The notes: generated by a model from the sequence alone, not told the origin. A DNA stretch of 64,000 nucleotides from Polaribacter sp. NJDZ03 (GCF_019263805.1 NZ_CP079195.1:3397001-3461000), one strand, 5' to 3'. Shown: positions 1 to 9,053, counted from the stretch's first letter. Numbers and translations are program-made.

Positions 1-519
1 AATAGTTACTACATCTACTCTTTTTAAAACAGTATGTAAATCATCTAAAGCAATGTCCATCCAAAAATTCATAGTATCTAAAACTACTAATTTTGGTCTT
101 TCTGTCATTTGATCTAATACAGATGCCTGTGTTAACGGGTGTAAATTACCTAACATTACAATGCCAGCATCTTTAAAGTTTTCTGGTACAACAGGTGTAA
201 AAGTCTCTAACACGTTTAATTCTGTAATTAAAGTATCTCTAGAGTTCATATCATTATGATATTTACCACTCCAGAAAAAAGTTTTACCTTCTTTATCTAC
301 CTCAATTCCATCGGTATTAATTCCTTTATCATTCATCATTTCTAAGTAGGATGCAGGAAAATCTCCACCAACTACAGAAACAACGCCTGTTTTTACTCCA
401 AATTGACTTGCAGCTAAACCTACATAGGTTCCAGATCCACCTAATATTTTGTCAGTTTTCCCAAAAGGGGTTTCAATTGCATCAAAAGCTACTGTACCAA
501 CTGCTAATAATTTACTCAT
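1..519 (-). CDS. PfkB/ribokinase-family sugar kinase, C-terminus outside window
   Basis: The reverse strand reads an open frame from the ATG at 519 to the window edge (173 codons). The N-terminus has the PfkB-fold start MSKLLAVGTVAFDAIETPFG followed by the substrate-side motif GGSGTYVGLAASQFG, then a VVGGDFP segment, as in ribokinase-like sugar or nucleoside kinases that use ATP. The C-terminal half with the DTxGAGD catalytic signature lies outside the window, so the substrate cannot be judged. It is divergent from sufE and shares a 71-base upstream region with it. The family call is secure; the exact activity is not. Confidence 0.8.
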   Translation of the reverse strand, partial: MSKLLAVGTVAFDAIETPFGKTDKILGGSGTYVGLAASQFGVKTGVVSVVGGDFPASYLEMMNDKGINTDGIEVDKEGKTFFWSGKYHNDMNSRDTLITELNVLETFTPVVPENFKDAGIVMLGNLHPLTQASVLDQMTERPKLVVLDTMNFWMDIALDDLHTVLKRVDVVTI

Positions 520-536
520 TTCTTAGATTTTATACG

Positions 537-544
537 TAATTTTG
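537..544 (+). promoter_or_regulatory. Bacteroidota -7 box (TAATTTTG) before sufE
   Basis: The octamer matches the Bacteroidota primary-sigma -7 consensus TAnnTTTG exactly and lies 46 nt before the sufE ATG. No clear -33 TTTG is seen at the usual distance, so the assignment rests on the -7 match alone. Confidence 0.4.
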
Positions 545-590
545 CATTTTATAAAATGCTTTTTAAAAAGTGCAAAAATAAGTTTTAAAA

Positions 591-1016
591 ATGACTATCA
601 AAGAAATACAAGAAGAAATTATTGATGAGTTTTCTATGTTTGATGATTGGATGGAACGCTATGAGTACATTATAGAGTTAGGGAAATCGTTGCCAATTAT
701 AGAGGAAGCAAATAAGTTAGATGAAAATTTAATAAAAGGTTGTCAGTCTAAAGTTTGGTTATTTTCTGAATTACAGGGAGATATTATTAAGTTTTCTGCG
801 GATAGTGATGCTATCTTAACCAAAGGTATTGTGGCATTGTTATTGAGGGTTTATTCAAATCAAAAACCAGTAGATATTTTAGGTGCCTCTACAGATTTTA
901 TTGATGAAATAGGTTTAAAAGAGCATTTATCGCCAACCAGAGCAAATGGGTTAGTTTCTATGGTAAAGTACATAAAAATGTATGCCATTGCGCAACAAAC
1001 TAAATTAGCAAATTAA
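591..1016 (+). CDS. sufE: SufE sulfur acceptor for SufS
   Basis: 141 residues, normal length for SufE. SufE takes persulfide sulfur from the cysteine desulfurase SufS and passes it to the SufBCD scaffold during Fe-S cluster assembly in the cytoplasm. The active-site loop is present as KGCQSKVW with the acceptor cysteine at residue 51. The helical C-terminal region with LSPTRANGLVSMV is typical of the family. The next genes are a SUF-associated DUF59 protein and DUF2480, an order common in Flavobacteriia. The rest of the suf operon is not in the window. Confidence 0.95.
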   Translation: MTIKEIQEEIIDEFSMFDDWMERYEYIIELGKSLPIIEEANKLDENLIKGCQSKVWLFSELQGDIIKFSADSDAILTKGIVALLLRVYSNQKPVDILGASTDFIDEIGLKEHLSPTRANGLVSMVKYIKMYAIAQQTKLAN

Positions 1017-1054
1017 AATACAATTGGTTAAAACTAATTGTTAAATGAAATATA

Positions 1055-1375
1055 ATGACAGATAAAGAGTTAGAAGTAATAGGAGATAAAATTGTAAATG
1101 TTTTAAAAACAATCTACGATCCAGAAATACCAGTAGATATTTACGAATTAGGTTTAATTTATGACGTTTTTGTATCTGAAGATAATAATGCAAAAATATT
1201 AATGACATTAACCTCACCTAATTGTCCGGTAGCAGAAAGTTTGCCAGTTGAGATTGAAGATAAAGTAAAAACTTTAGAAGAAATTGCAAACTGTGAAGTA
1301 GAAATTACTTTCGATCCTACTTGGACACAAGATATGATGAGTGAAGAAGCAAAATTAGAATTAGGAATGCTGTAA
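1055..1375 (+). CDS. MIP18/DUF59-family SUF-associated Fe-S assembly protein
   Basis: 106 residues forming a single MIP18 (DUF59) domain: an N-terminal IYDPEIPVDIYELGLIYDV segment, then the conserved LTSPNCPVAESLP loop with the family cysteine, and a C-terminal FDPTWTQDMMSEEAK stretch. Members of this family (SufT, PaaD-like) help Fe-S cluster maturation or carry labile clusters. It starts 38 nt after sufE in the same direction, so co-transcription is likely. The exact biochemical step is inferred from the family and neighbourhood. Confidence 0.88.
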   Translation: MTDKELEVIGDKIVNVLKTIYDPEIPVDIYELGLIYDVFVSEDNNAKILMTLTSPNCPVAESLPVEIEDKVKTLEEIANCEVEITFDPTWTQDMMSEEAKLELGML

Positions 1376-1480
1376 AACAGTTCTCTGTTATTAGTACCAA
1401 TTTTAGAATAAAACAACCAATGTCATTTCTAAATGAGCTTTTTTAAGCGATTGAGAAATCTCAACTTTGAAACTTTAAAA

Positions 1481-1990
1481 ATGCAAGAAGAAATTATAAA
1501 TAGAGTTACAAATAGTAAACTTAAAACCTTTGATTTAGAAGAAATCTATCCGGAAGGGAAAAGAGTTGAATTTGATGTGAAAGATTGGTTGTTTCAAGAG
1601 TTAATCTTAAAAGAAAAAGACTTTAGAGAATCTGTACAAAACCATGATTGGTCTCAGTACAAAAATACTTTTGTAGCTATTTCTTGTTCTGTAGATGCAA
1701 TAATTCCTTCTTGGGCTTTTATGTTAGTTGCATCAGAATTAATTCCGTTTGCAAATAAAGTGGTTATTGGTAATTTAGAATTGCTAGAAACTGTACTTTA
1801 TCAAGAATTAATTGGTTTTTTAGATTTTAAAGAATTTATAGATGCACCTGTTATTATAAAAGGGTGCGCAAATAAACCAATCCCTAATTCTGCGTATGTC
1901 TTTTTAATAGAAAAATTACAACCAGTAGCAAGGTCTATCATGTTTGGAGAAGCTTGCTCTACAGTGCCTTTATATAAAACTAAAAGATAA
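1481..1990 (+). CDS. DUF2480 family protein
   Basis: Conserved Bacteroidota protein of unknown function, 169 residues with the start used here. The open frame extends to an upstream ATG at 1433, but family members begin with an MxEEIxNRVxxSxL stretch, which here starts at the ATG at 1481 (MQEEIINRVTNSKLKTFDLE). Visible family features include YPEGKRVEFDVKDWLFQELILKE and a VDAIIPSWAFMLVASEL core. It follows sufE and the DUF59 gene in the same orientation, suggesting a link to Fe-S biogenesis by association only. Confidence 0.82.
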   Translation: MQEEIINRVTNSKLKTFDLEEIYPEGKRVEFDVKDWLFQELILKEKDFRESVQNHDWSQYKNTFVAISCSVDAIIPSWAFMLVASELIPFANKVVIGNLELLETVLYQELIGFLDFKEFIDAPVIIKGCANKPIPNSAYVFLIEKLQPVARSIMFGEACSTVPLYKTKR

Positions 1991-2033
1991 TTTTACTTTA
2001 TTGGGTAGATTGTCTTTATAAAATAACTTTAAA

Positions 2034-2897
2034 ATGAGAAGAGTATTACTTCTTTTGTTCCTTATTTTATCCACTTCTTTTTATGCACAAAAAAAGAAAA
2101 AAGATACGTTACCTATTCCTAAATGGAAAATTAATGGAAAGTTTGGTTTTATTTTCAATCAATCTACCTTCTCTAATTGGACATCTGGGGGAGAAAACAC
2201 GGTTGCAGGAGACATAAATGTAAACTACGATTTTAATTACAAAAAAAATAATGTCAATTGGGATACTAGAATAGTAACTGCTTATGGATCTAGCCATTTA
2301 AATGACAAAGGGTATCGAAAAACAAATGATAGATTCGAATTAAATTCTCTTTTAGGGATAAAATCGGGTAATAATTGGTTTTTATCACAATTTATTAATT
2401 TTAAGACGCAATATTCTAGAGGTTATAATTATAAAGTAGAACCTGCATTGCCTGTTTCAGATCTTTTTTCACCAGCCTATTTAAGCTTAGGTACTGGTAT
2501 GTTATGGAAAAAGTCTGATAATTCAAATATAAATATAGCTCCGGCTACAGCTAGATTAACCATGGTTAGCGATTTCTTTTCTGGTCAATTTGGTGTAGAT
2601 GAAGGGGATAATACCAATTTTAGTTTAGGTTTTAACCTATCTGGTTATTTTAAGTTTAGTATAATGGAGAATGTAGAAATGGAAAATATTGTTGCACTCT
2701 ACTCAGATTACCTAGATCAGCCAGAAAATGTAGATGTAGAAAACCAAACAAACATTCGCTTTAAAGTAAATAATAATATTAAAATGCAAATGACTTTTCA
2801 TACTATTGTAGATGATAATGCTTCTAGTAAAGTGCAATTTAGACAACTATTTGGTTTAGGATTAAATTATAGTTTCCACCAAAAAGTGACTTATTAA
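2034..2897 (+). CDS. DUF3078 outer-membrane/periplasmic protein, copy 1
   Basis: 287 residues with a cleavable signal peptide (MRRVLLLLFLILSTSFYAQ) and a body rich in alternating beta-strand patterns, aromatic residues and turns (SNWTSGGENTVAGDINVNY, ending GLGLNYSFHQKV), as expected for an outer-membrane beta-barrel-like DUF3078 protein. Function is unknown. A second DUF3078 gene follows 63 nt downstream, so the two look like an old tandem duplication. Confidence 0.8.
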   Translation: MRRVLLLLFLILSTSFYAQKKKKDTLPIPKWKINGKFGFIFNQSTFSNWTSGGENTVAGDINVNYDFNYKKNNVNWDTRIVTAYGSSHLNDKGYRKTNDRFELNSLLGIKSGNNWFLSQFINFKTQYSRGYNYKVEPALPVSDLFSPAYLSLGTGMLWKKSDNSNINIAPATARLTMVSDFFSGQFGVDEGDNTNFSLGFNLSGYFKFSIMENVEMENIVALYSDYLDQPENVDVENQTNIRFKVNNNIKMQMTFHTIVDDNASSKVQFRQLFGLGLNYSFHQKVTY

Positions 2898-2960
2898 TTT
2901 TTTTATGGTCTAAAGAAGAAAAGGTGTATTTTTGCACGCTTAAATTTAAAAAACAAAAAA

Positions 2961-3884
2961 ATGAAGAAGTTATCAATTTTATTTTTATTGGTATTGGCTA
3001 GTTTATCTATTAACGGACAAACAGCAGAAGAATTAAAAAAAGAACAAGCTCCTAAAAAAGCAGAAATTGCTAAATTAAATGGAGAAGTAAAAGCTTTACA
3101 AGCAAAAATAGATGCACTTCCAGGATGGAGAAAAGGTGCTTTTGGTACCATTGGAGGTAGTTTTTCTGGTTTTAATAACTGGTATTCTAGAACTGCACCT
3201 ACAGCAACTGCTGGTAATATAGGTATTACAGTAAATGGTTTTGCTAATTTAATTAAAGAAGATTTTTTCTGGAGAAACTCTGCTGCGGTTAATTTAGGTT
3301 GGGTAAAACTAGATGAAGAAGGAGTTCCTGGAGATGAAGATTTTGAAGCTACTACAGATGTATTTACAATTAGCTCTTTATATGGTAAGCGATTAAATAA
3401 AAAATGGGCACTTTCTGGTTTAGCAGAATATAGAACCACTATTATAGACAATTTTAACGACCCTGGATATTTAGATTTAGGTATTGGTACAACTTGGACA
3501 CCTACAAATAATTTAGTGGTTGTTATACATCCAGGAAACTACAATTTTGTTTTTAGTAGTGGAGATACAGTTTTCGAATCTTCTTTAGGTGCTAAAGTTG
3601 TAGCAGATTACACACAGAAATATGGTAAACTAAGTGTAAAGTCTAATTTATCTATGTTTCAAAGCTATGAGACATCAGATTTATCTAACTGGACTTTTAC
3701 AAACTCTTTTGCTTATAAAATTTGGAAAGGAATTGGAGTTGGTTTTGAGTTAGGTTTACGTCAAAATAAACAAGAAGCTTTAAACAATGCTTTAGATAAT
3801 GCTGTTGTTCCTACAGCTACTTTTGACAATATAGATAACAAATTACAATCTTACTATTTACTAGGTTTGAGTTATGCTTTTTAA
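2961..3884 (+). CDS. DUF3078 outer-membrane/periplasmic protein, copy 2
   Basis: 307 residues with signal peptide MKKLSILFLLVLASLSINGQ. After it comes a short charged coiled segment (about residues 22-53, AEELKKEQAPKKAEIAKLNG) absent from copy 1, then the same barrel-like DUF3078 body (FSGFNNWYSR; C-terminal YYLLGLSYAF). A TATTTTTG -7 box at 2927-2934 suggests its own promoter. It is followed by a strong terminator. No specific substrate or partner can be named. Confidence 0.8.
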   Translation: MKKLSILFLLVLASLSINGQTAEELKKEQAPKKAEIAKLNGEVKALQAKIDALPGWRKGAFGTIGGSFSGFNNWYSRTAPTATAGNIGITVNGFANLIKEDFFWRNSAAVNLGWVKLDEEGVPGDEDFEATTDVFTISSLYGKRLNKKWALSGLAEYRTTIIDNFNDPGYLDLGIGTTWTPTNNLVVVIHPGNYNFVFSSGDTVFESSLGAKVVADYTQKYGKLSVKSNLSMFQSYETSDLSNWTFTNSFAYKIWKGIGVGFELGLRQNKQEALNNALDNAVVPTATFDNIDNKLQSYYLLGLSYAF

Positions 3885-3907
3885 GTAGTATCAAATAATA
3901 TTTTATT

Positions 3908-3937
3908 TAAACCTCAAGAAGAAATTCTTGAGGTTTT
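3908..3937 (+). terminator. Rho-independent terminator after the DUF3078 pair
   Basis: Perfect stem AACCTCAAGA / TCTTGAGGTT around a short loop, followed by a T-run, 24 nt after the DUF3078 stop. Confidence 0.8.
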
Positions 3938-3973
3938 TTATTTTGCTTACTTTTACACTCTAAATCTTTGTTG

Positions 3974-5089
3974 ATGACATTATTAATAATTTTCGCTACC
4001 GTTTCTGTTTTCTTTTCATTTTTATGTTCTATTCTAGAAGCAGTTTTATTGAGTATTACGCCAACTTTTATCAATCTAAAAAAGAAAGAAGGGCTTGAAT
4101 ATGCAATACAATTAGAAGCGTTAAAGAAAGATGTAGACAAACCTTTAATAGCAATTTTAACAATTAATACAGTTGCACATACAGTTGGTGCTATTTTAGT
4201 TGGTGTACAAGCAAAAGTAGCTTATGCAGAAATGTATGGTACTTCTACTAAAACTATTTTGGGTATTAAATTAACAGAAGATGTTATGGTGGGTGTTGTG
4301 TCTACAATAATGACTATTTTAATTTTAGTAGCATCAGAAATAATACCTAAAACAATTGGAGCCACTTATTGGAGACAGTTAGCAAACTTTACTTCTAAGA
4401 CTTTAAATATTATGATTTTTCCATTAAAATGGACAGGTTTTATTTGGGTTTTACAATTAACTACAAAATTAATTGGAGGCAAAGGACATGGTAGTATTTT
4501 AAGTAGAGAAGGGTTTTTGGTGATGACAGAAATGGCTGAAAAAGATGGTGTTTTTCATGAAAGCGAAGGTAAGGTTATTAGAAATTTATTAGGTTTTAAA
4601 GAGATTAAAGTAAATGATGTAATGACGCCTAGGTCTGTACTAGAAATAGCAGATGAAAGCCAAACGATAGAAGCTTTTTATAAAGAACATAAAAGATTAC
4701 GTTATTCTAGGATTCCTGTTTTTGCGGAAAACCCAGATGAAATTACAGGGTATTTTTTAAAAGACCATTTATTTGAAGCTATAATTAGTGGAAAAGGAGC
4801 AGAGCCTTTAGCTTCTATAAAAAGAAATATAATAATTACAGATAGAGATTTAACGATTCCTGATTTATTTGAAAAATTAATTAAAGAGAAAGAACATATT
4901 GCTTTGGTTGTAGATGAATATGGTTCTGTAAGCGGACTTGTTTCTCAAGAAGATGTAATAGAAACTTTATTAGGTTTAGAGATAATGGATGAAAGCGATT
5001 CTGTGGCAGACTTACAAGCTCATGCTAAAAAATCTTGGAAAAATCGAGTTAAAAAAATGGGAATTAATGATGATAACAAGGAGGAATAG
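3974..5089 (+). CDS. CNNM/CorC-family membrane protein with CBS pair
   Basis: About 371 residues. The frame can be opened from a TTG at 3968, but the ATG at 3974 (MTLLIIFATVSVFFSFLCS) gives a natural start of the DUF21 transmembrane domain. That domain spans about residues 1-170 (FSFLCSILEAVLLS, VASEIIPKTIGATYWRQLA). A CBS pair follows (VNDVMTPRSVLEIADES, then VVDEYGSVSGLVSQEDVIETLLG). The protein stops shortly after the CBS pair and lacks the usual C-terminal CorC_HlyC domain. CNNM/CorC proteins are linked to Mg2+ or Co2+ efflux and are often mislabelled hemolysins. Confidence 0.88.
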   Translation: MTLLIIFATVSVFFSFLCSILEAVLLSITPTFINLKKKEGLEYAIQLEALKKDVDKPLIAILTINTVAHTVGAILVGVQAKVAYAEMYGTSTKTILGIKLTEDVMVGVVSTIMTILILVASEIIPKTIGATYWRQLANFTSKTLNIMIFPLKWTGFIWVLQLTTKLIGGKGHGSILSREGFLVMTEMAEKDGVFHESEGKVIRNLLGFKEIKVNDVMTPRSVLEIADESQTIEAFYKEHKRLRYSRIPVFAENPDEITGYFLKDHLFEAIISGKGAEPLASIKRNIIITDRDLTIPDLFEKLIKEKEHIALVVDEYGSVSGLVSQEDVIETLLGLEIMDESDSVADLQAHAKKSWKNRVKKMGINDDNKEE

Positions 5090-5131
5090 TCTTCTGTTTT
5101 AACGTATTTTAATTTTTTTTTTGATAGTTTT

Positions 5132-5845
5132 TTAGATATTTACATTAAATAAGTATCCTGCAAAAGCAGTTAAACCCATTGCGGCAGTACCCCAAAAAGT
5201 AATTCTTAAAATTGCTATTCCAATATTAGAACCACCTGCTTTTGCAGCTAAGGCTCCTAAAAGCATCAGAAATAATATTGAGGAAGCATAAATGGAGTAT
5301 TCTAAGCTTTCTAAAGGTAGAAAAAGAGTTACTAAAAAAGGAAGTAATCCGCCAATTGTAAAAGCAGCTCCCGATGCTACTGCAGCTTGTATAGGATTTG
5401 CTTGACTAATTTCATTAATACCTAATTCATCTCTAATATGCGCGGCTAACGCATCTTTTTCTGTTAATTCTTTAGCAACAAGTAAAGCTGTTTCTTTTTT
5501 AAGACCTCTCTCTTCGTAGATTCTTGCCAACATTAGTAACTCAAGTTCTGGCATTTCTTCTAGTTCTTTTTTTTCTCTTTCAATATCTGCAGTCTCTATA
5601 TCTGTTTGGGAACTTACCGAAACATATTCTCCTGCTGCCATAGATAATGCCCCAGCAACTAAGCCAGCTAAAGTTGCTAGAATTACAGGTTCTCTTAAAT
5701 CGCTTGCAGCAGCAACTCCAATAGCTAAACTTGCGGTAGATAAAATTCCGTCATTTGCTCCTAAAACAGTTGCCCTTAACCAATTACTTCTATGTATATA
5801 GTGTTTGTCTAAATGGTCTACTAATTCTGTGGAGCTCTTGTTCAT
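5132..5845 (-). CDS. VIT1/CCC1-family Fe2+/Mn2+ transporter
   Basis: 237 residues with the VIT/CCC1 pattern: N-terminal RSNWLRATVLGANDGILSTA, membrane segments with GLVAGALSMAAGEYVSVSSQ, a cytosolic acidic helical segment rich in Glu (about residues 85-125) that binds metal in this family, and C-terminal membrane helices. It should move Fe2+ or Mn2+ out of the cytoplasm. It starts 34 nt downstream of hflX in the same direction, so it is probably the second gene of that operon. Confidence 0.9.
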   Translation of the reverse strand: MNKSSTELVDHLDKHYIHRSNWLRATVLGANDGILSTASLAIGVAAASDLREPVILATLAGLVAGALSMAAGEYVSVSSQTDIETADIEREKKELEEMPELELLMLARIYEERGLKKETALLVAKELTEKDALAAHIRDELGINEISQANPIQAAVASGAAFTIGGLLPFLVTLFLPLESLEYSIYASSILFLMLLGALAAKAGGSNIGIAILRITFWGTAAMGLTAFAGYLFNVNI

Positions 5846-5879
5846 TTCTTTGAAGTTTATTTTATCAAATCATAATTAT

Positions 5880-7091
5880 TTACTCTTCCTCTTTATATTC
5901 ATAATATAAAAAGTCATTATAAGGAAAACGCTGAATGTGAATTTTCTTTATTTCTTGGTAAGCCTTTTCTTTAAAATCTTCTAAATTATCTTTGTTTAAA
6001 GCAGATATAAAGATAGATTCTACCTCATAATCATTCATCCAAGTTTTTTCCCAATCTTGTAAAGTATAATGTTTTTTCTCTCTTTCTGTAACAATATCAT
6101 CTTCATCTATTGTTTCATGAGCATATGCATCAATCTTATTAAAAACCATTAAAGTTGGTTTGTCTGCACATTTTATATCAGCTAAAATAGAATTTACAGA
6201 GGCAATATGATCTTCAAAATTAGGATGAGAAATATCTACCACATGTAACAACAAATCTGCTTCACGTACTTCATCTAAAGTAGATTTAAAAGATTCTACC
6301 AATTGTGTAGGTAACTTTCTAATAAAACCAACAGTGTCTGTTAATAAGAAAGGGATGTTCTTAATTACTACTTTTCTAACAGTAGTATCTAAGGTTGCAA
6401 ACAACTTGTTTTCTGCAAATACATCACTCTTGCTAATTACATTCATTAAGGTAGATTTACCAACATTTGTGTAACCAACTAAAGCAACTCTAACCATTTT
6501 TCCACGGTTTTTACGTTGCACACCCATCTGTTTGTCAATGGTTTTTAATTTTTGCTTTAAAAGAAAAATCTTATCTCTAATTATACGTCTATCTGTTTCT
6601 ATTTCTGTTTCTCCAGGTCCACGCATACCAATACCACCTTTTTGCTTGTCAAGGTGTGTCCACAATCTTGTTAAACGTGGTAATAAGTATTGACATTGAG
6701 CTAATTCTACTTGTGTTTTTGCAGAGCTTGTTTGTGCTCTTTGTGCAAAAATATCTAAGATTAAGTTGGTTCTATCTAAGATTTTACAATCTAAAACCTT
6801 TTCAATATTACGTATTTGAGCAGGAGATAATTCATCATCAAAAATGGCAGTTCCAATATGATTCGATTCAATATAATCTCTAACTTCTTCTAATTTACCA
6901 ACACCTAAAAAAGTTTTAGGATTTGGTTTTTCCATCTTTTGGACAAAACGTTTAACGGCAACTCCACCTGCAGTAAGCGTTAAAAACTCTAATTCATCTA
7001 AGTATTCTGTAGATTGAGTTTCATCTTGTTTCTGAGATATAATTCCAATTAAAACAGCTTTTTCCGATATTACTTCGCGTTCGTCTATCAT
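5880..7091 (-). CDS. hflX: GTPase HflX
   Basis: 403 residues. The N-terminal HflX domain contains FLGVGKLEEVRDYIESN and DDELSPAQIRNIEK; the GMRGPGETEIETDRR signature lies near residues 155-169; the G domain has Walker A GYTNVGKS (206-213), G3 DTVGFIRKLP and G4 NKID. HflX binds the 50S subunit and splits stalled ribosomes under stress. The C-terminal extension contains VESIFISALNKDNLEDF. It is followed closely by the VIT transporter. Confidence 0.96.
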   Translation of the reverse strand: MIDEREVISEKAVLIGIISQKQDETQSTEYLDELEFLTLTAGGVAVKRFVQKMEKPNPKTFLGVGKLEEVRDYIESNHIGTAIFDDELSPAQIRNIEKVLDCKILDRTNLILDIFAQRAQTSSAKTQVELAQCQYLLPRLTRLWTHLDKQKGGIGMRGPGETEIETDRRIIRDKIFLLKQKLKTIDKQMGVQRKNRGKMVRVALVGYTNVGKSTLMNVISKSDVFAENKLFATLDTTVRKVVIKNIPFLLTDTVGFIRKLPTQLVESFKSTLDEVREADLLLHVVDISHPNFEDHIASVNSILADIKCADKPTLMVFNKIDAYAHETIDEDDIVTEREKKHYTLQDWEKTWMNDYEVESIFISALNKDNLEDFKEKAYQEIKKIHIQRFPYNDFLYYEYKEEE

Positions 7092-7366
7092 AGACTACAA
7101 AAATACAAAGATTTGATTTGTAAATGCACAAAAAAATCCTCAATAAAATTAAGGATTTTAATAATTAATTCAAATTTAAATTCAATACTCTTTCTTCTTA
7201 TAGCAATGGTTTTAAAGGTTTATTATTAGTTTAGATTTTTATCATTGCAAACTTAGATTAGAAAAAAGGAATAGATTATAAGTAAACGTTAACAAAACAT
7301 ATAATTTAAGTTACCAGTAAAAAAGGTTTATTTCCTTATTTTTACTTTTCATAATAAAAAAGATAC

Positions 7367-8344
7367 ATGCAATCATTTTTTTCATCATCAAAAAGGAGTA
7401 AAAATATTTTTACTGTAGGATTTTATAACGTAGAGAATTTATTTGATACGGTAAACGATCCTAAAACATTTGATGATGACTTTACCACCAACGGAAAAAA
7501 TCATTGGAATAATAAACGTTACAGAGATAAAATTAAAAAATTAGGTTCTGTAATTTCTCAATTAGGTAAAGAAAGATCTTATACTGTGCCAGCACTTGTT
7601 GGTTTGGTAGAAGTAGAAAATGCAAAAGTGGTAAAAGACTTGGCTAACTCAAAAGATCTAAAAAAGCACCATTATGGTTTTGTACATTATGATTCTCCGG
7701 ATGATAGAGGTATTGATGTAGCACTTTTATACAATAAAGAATTATTTGAATTAATAGACTCAGAACATTTTCCTTTGTATTTAGAAGATGAAGAAGGAAA
7801 GAGAGATTATACAAGAGATATTTTAGTGGTTTCTGGTAATTTAAACGGAGAATTAGTCCATGTTTTGGTAAATCATTGGCCATCTAGAAGAGAAGGAATA
7901 GAAGAATCTGAGCCAAAAAGAATTGATGCAGCAAAATTAGCAAGAACTATTATAGAAGGATTACAAGCCAGAAATTTTGATGCAAAAATTATAATTATGG
8001 GCGATTTTAATGACGACCCAACAAATAAATCTATTAAAGAATATTTAATGACAGATGATTTTTACAATCCTATGGAAAAAATATTGGATAGAGATGCTAT
8101 TGGTTCTTTAACCTATGAAGGAAAATGGAATTTATTTGATCAGATAATTATTACCAAAAATTTTTTAGATAAAAAAGAGGGAAAAATCTATTTTAAACAT
8201 GCCGAAGTTTTTAATAAAAAATGGTTAAAAATATTTAAAGGGAAGTTAAAAGGCAGTCCGTTTAGAACTTATATTGGACCTTGGTATCAAGGAGGTTTTT
8301 CAGACCATTTTCCTGTGTATGTGTATTTTAAAAAGGAAGATTAG
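7367..8344 (+). CDS. Endonuclease/exonuclease/phosphatase-family protein
   Basis: 325 residues, one EEP (DNase I-like) domain. Visible catalytic blocks: FYNVENLFD at the N-terminus, the metal-binding Glu in LVGLVEVEN, the LVNHWPSR block, MGDFNDDP, and FSDHFPVYV at the C-terminus. No signal peptide is apparent: the N-terminus is a short basic Ser-rich stretch. Substrate (nucleic acid or phosphoester) cannot be set from sequence. The gene is followed within 22 bp by the left end of the IS256 remnant. Confidence 0.85.
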   Translation: MQSFFSSSKRSKNIFTVGFYNVENLFDTVNDPKTFDDDFTTNGKNHWNNKRYRDKIKKLGSVISQLGKERSYTVPALVGLVEVENAKVVKDLANSKDLKKHHYGFVHYDSPDDRGIDVALLYNKELFELIDSEHFPLYLEDEEGKRDYTRDILVVSGNLNGELVHVLVNHWPSRREGIEESEPKRIDAAKLARTIIEGLQARNFDAKIIIMGDFNDDPTNKSIKEYLMTDDFYNPMEKILDRDAIGSLTYEGKWNLFDQIIITKNFLDKKEGKIYFKHAEVFNKKWLKIFKGKLKGSPFRTYIGPWYQGGFSDHFPVYVYFKKED

Positions 8345-8365
8345 TTAAAATAGGATAATTATAAT

Positions 8366-8407
8366 GACACTATCCTAAAATCTGTGTAAGTTAAAACTCA
8401 GGGTTAA
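8366..8407. repeat. Left terminal inverted repeat of the IS256 remnant
   Basis: Starts GACACTATCCTAAAATCTGT and continues GTAAGTTAAAACTCAGGGTT. It aligns over its whole length, with scattered mismatches and one small indel, to the reverse complement of 8977-9020. Confidence 0.7.
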
Positions 8408-8412
8408 ATTAT

Positions 8413-8930
8413 TTATAGTTTAATCCTATTTTCAAATATAGCTGAAATTTGATTAAGTATAACTCCCCAATTTCTAATTGGCATTGTCCACTTTTTAGTA
8501 CTTTCTCTCAGGTCTAAAAAAACAGATTTCATGACAGCTTCATCGGTTGGGAATGAGAGTGTATTTTCTATATCACTATTACTCATCCGTTTTGCATAAA
8601 GGGAAATTATAATGTTTTCTATACTTTCTGTAGTACTTTCTCTTTTTTTTGTTTTTAACAACCATTGGGTTAAAGCAAGTTTCACGGTCTTTTGGAACAT
8701 TTATTTCTGTGTCTCGTAAAGTTGTTTTTAGTTTCTTTTTCGGATACCCATTTCTAAGATTAGTTGATATACTTTTTTGATGTCTATCATAATCTAGGTG
8801 AGCATTTAATTCTCCTTCAAGGATCTTTTCTGTGCCTTGTTTATGAAACTATTCTAGAAAATTAGTGAAGTTTTGATCTGCTTTTAAATTGCTTTAAAAA
8901 ATCTGCTTTTAAAATATTTTCTGATTTCAT
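8413..8930 (-). pseudogene. IS256-family transposase pseudogene (frameshifted, core deleted)
   Basis: Reading the reverse strand in pieces recovers IS256 transposase. From the ATG at 8930 comes MKSENILKADFLKQF, then after a shift KQGTEKILEGELNAHLDYD and RNGYPKKKLKT, then [10 protein letters not shown] further shift in an A-run leads to [20 protein letters not shown], which jumps directly to [13 protein letters not shown] and ends [16 protein letters not shown]. The middle of the protein with the DDE catalytic residues is missing between SNSDIE and DEAVMK. At least two frameshifts and an in-frame stop are present. The last 95 codons (8413-8700) form an open frame, but it is only the tail of this pseudogene. 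Confidence 0.82.
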
Positions 8931-8957
8931 AAGTATGTGAAATTTAAAATTAATAAA

Positions 8958-8991
8958 AAAATCTCAGGTTAATTAATTAACCTGAGATTTT
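8958..8991. terminator. 34-bp perfect palindrome just inside the right IS end
   Basis: A perfect self-complementary sequence centred on TTAATTAATTAA, with arms AAAATCTCAGG / CCTGAGATTTT. It lies upstream of the transposase remnant and its outer arm is part of the terminal repeat. It could block outside transcription from reading into the element. Confidence 0.5.
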
Positions 8992-9020
8992 AAAACCTAC
9001 ACACTTTATGAGACAGTGCC
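8977..9020. repeat. Right terminal inverted repeat of the IS256 remnant
   Basis: Read on the minus strand it starts GGCACTGTCTCATAAAGTGT and continues GTAGGTTTTAAAATCTCAGG, matching the left end. The terminal bases of the two ends differ slightly, consistent with decay. Confidence 0.7.
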
Positions 9021-9053
9021 CTTTTTTTATTATGACTAAAACATTAGAAGAAC

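Larger units (their letters stand above)
8366..9020 (-). mobile_element. Decayed IS256-family insertion sequence
   Basis: An element of about 655 bp bounded by imperfect terminal inverted repeats of about 42 bp (8366-8407 and 8977-9020) and containing a broken transposase. An intact IS256-family element is about 1.3 kb, so roughly half is missing, including the catalytic core. No clear target-site duplication can be recognised. It cannot encode its own movement. Confidence 0.75.

Noticed and set aside
1433..1480. Longer start for the DUF2480 gene
   Set aside because: The extra 16 residues are not part of the family pattern, which begins at the ATG at 1481.
8340..9040. Target-site duplication of the IS256 remnant
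   Set aside because: Flanks share only AT-rich similarity; no matching 8-9 bp pair.
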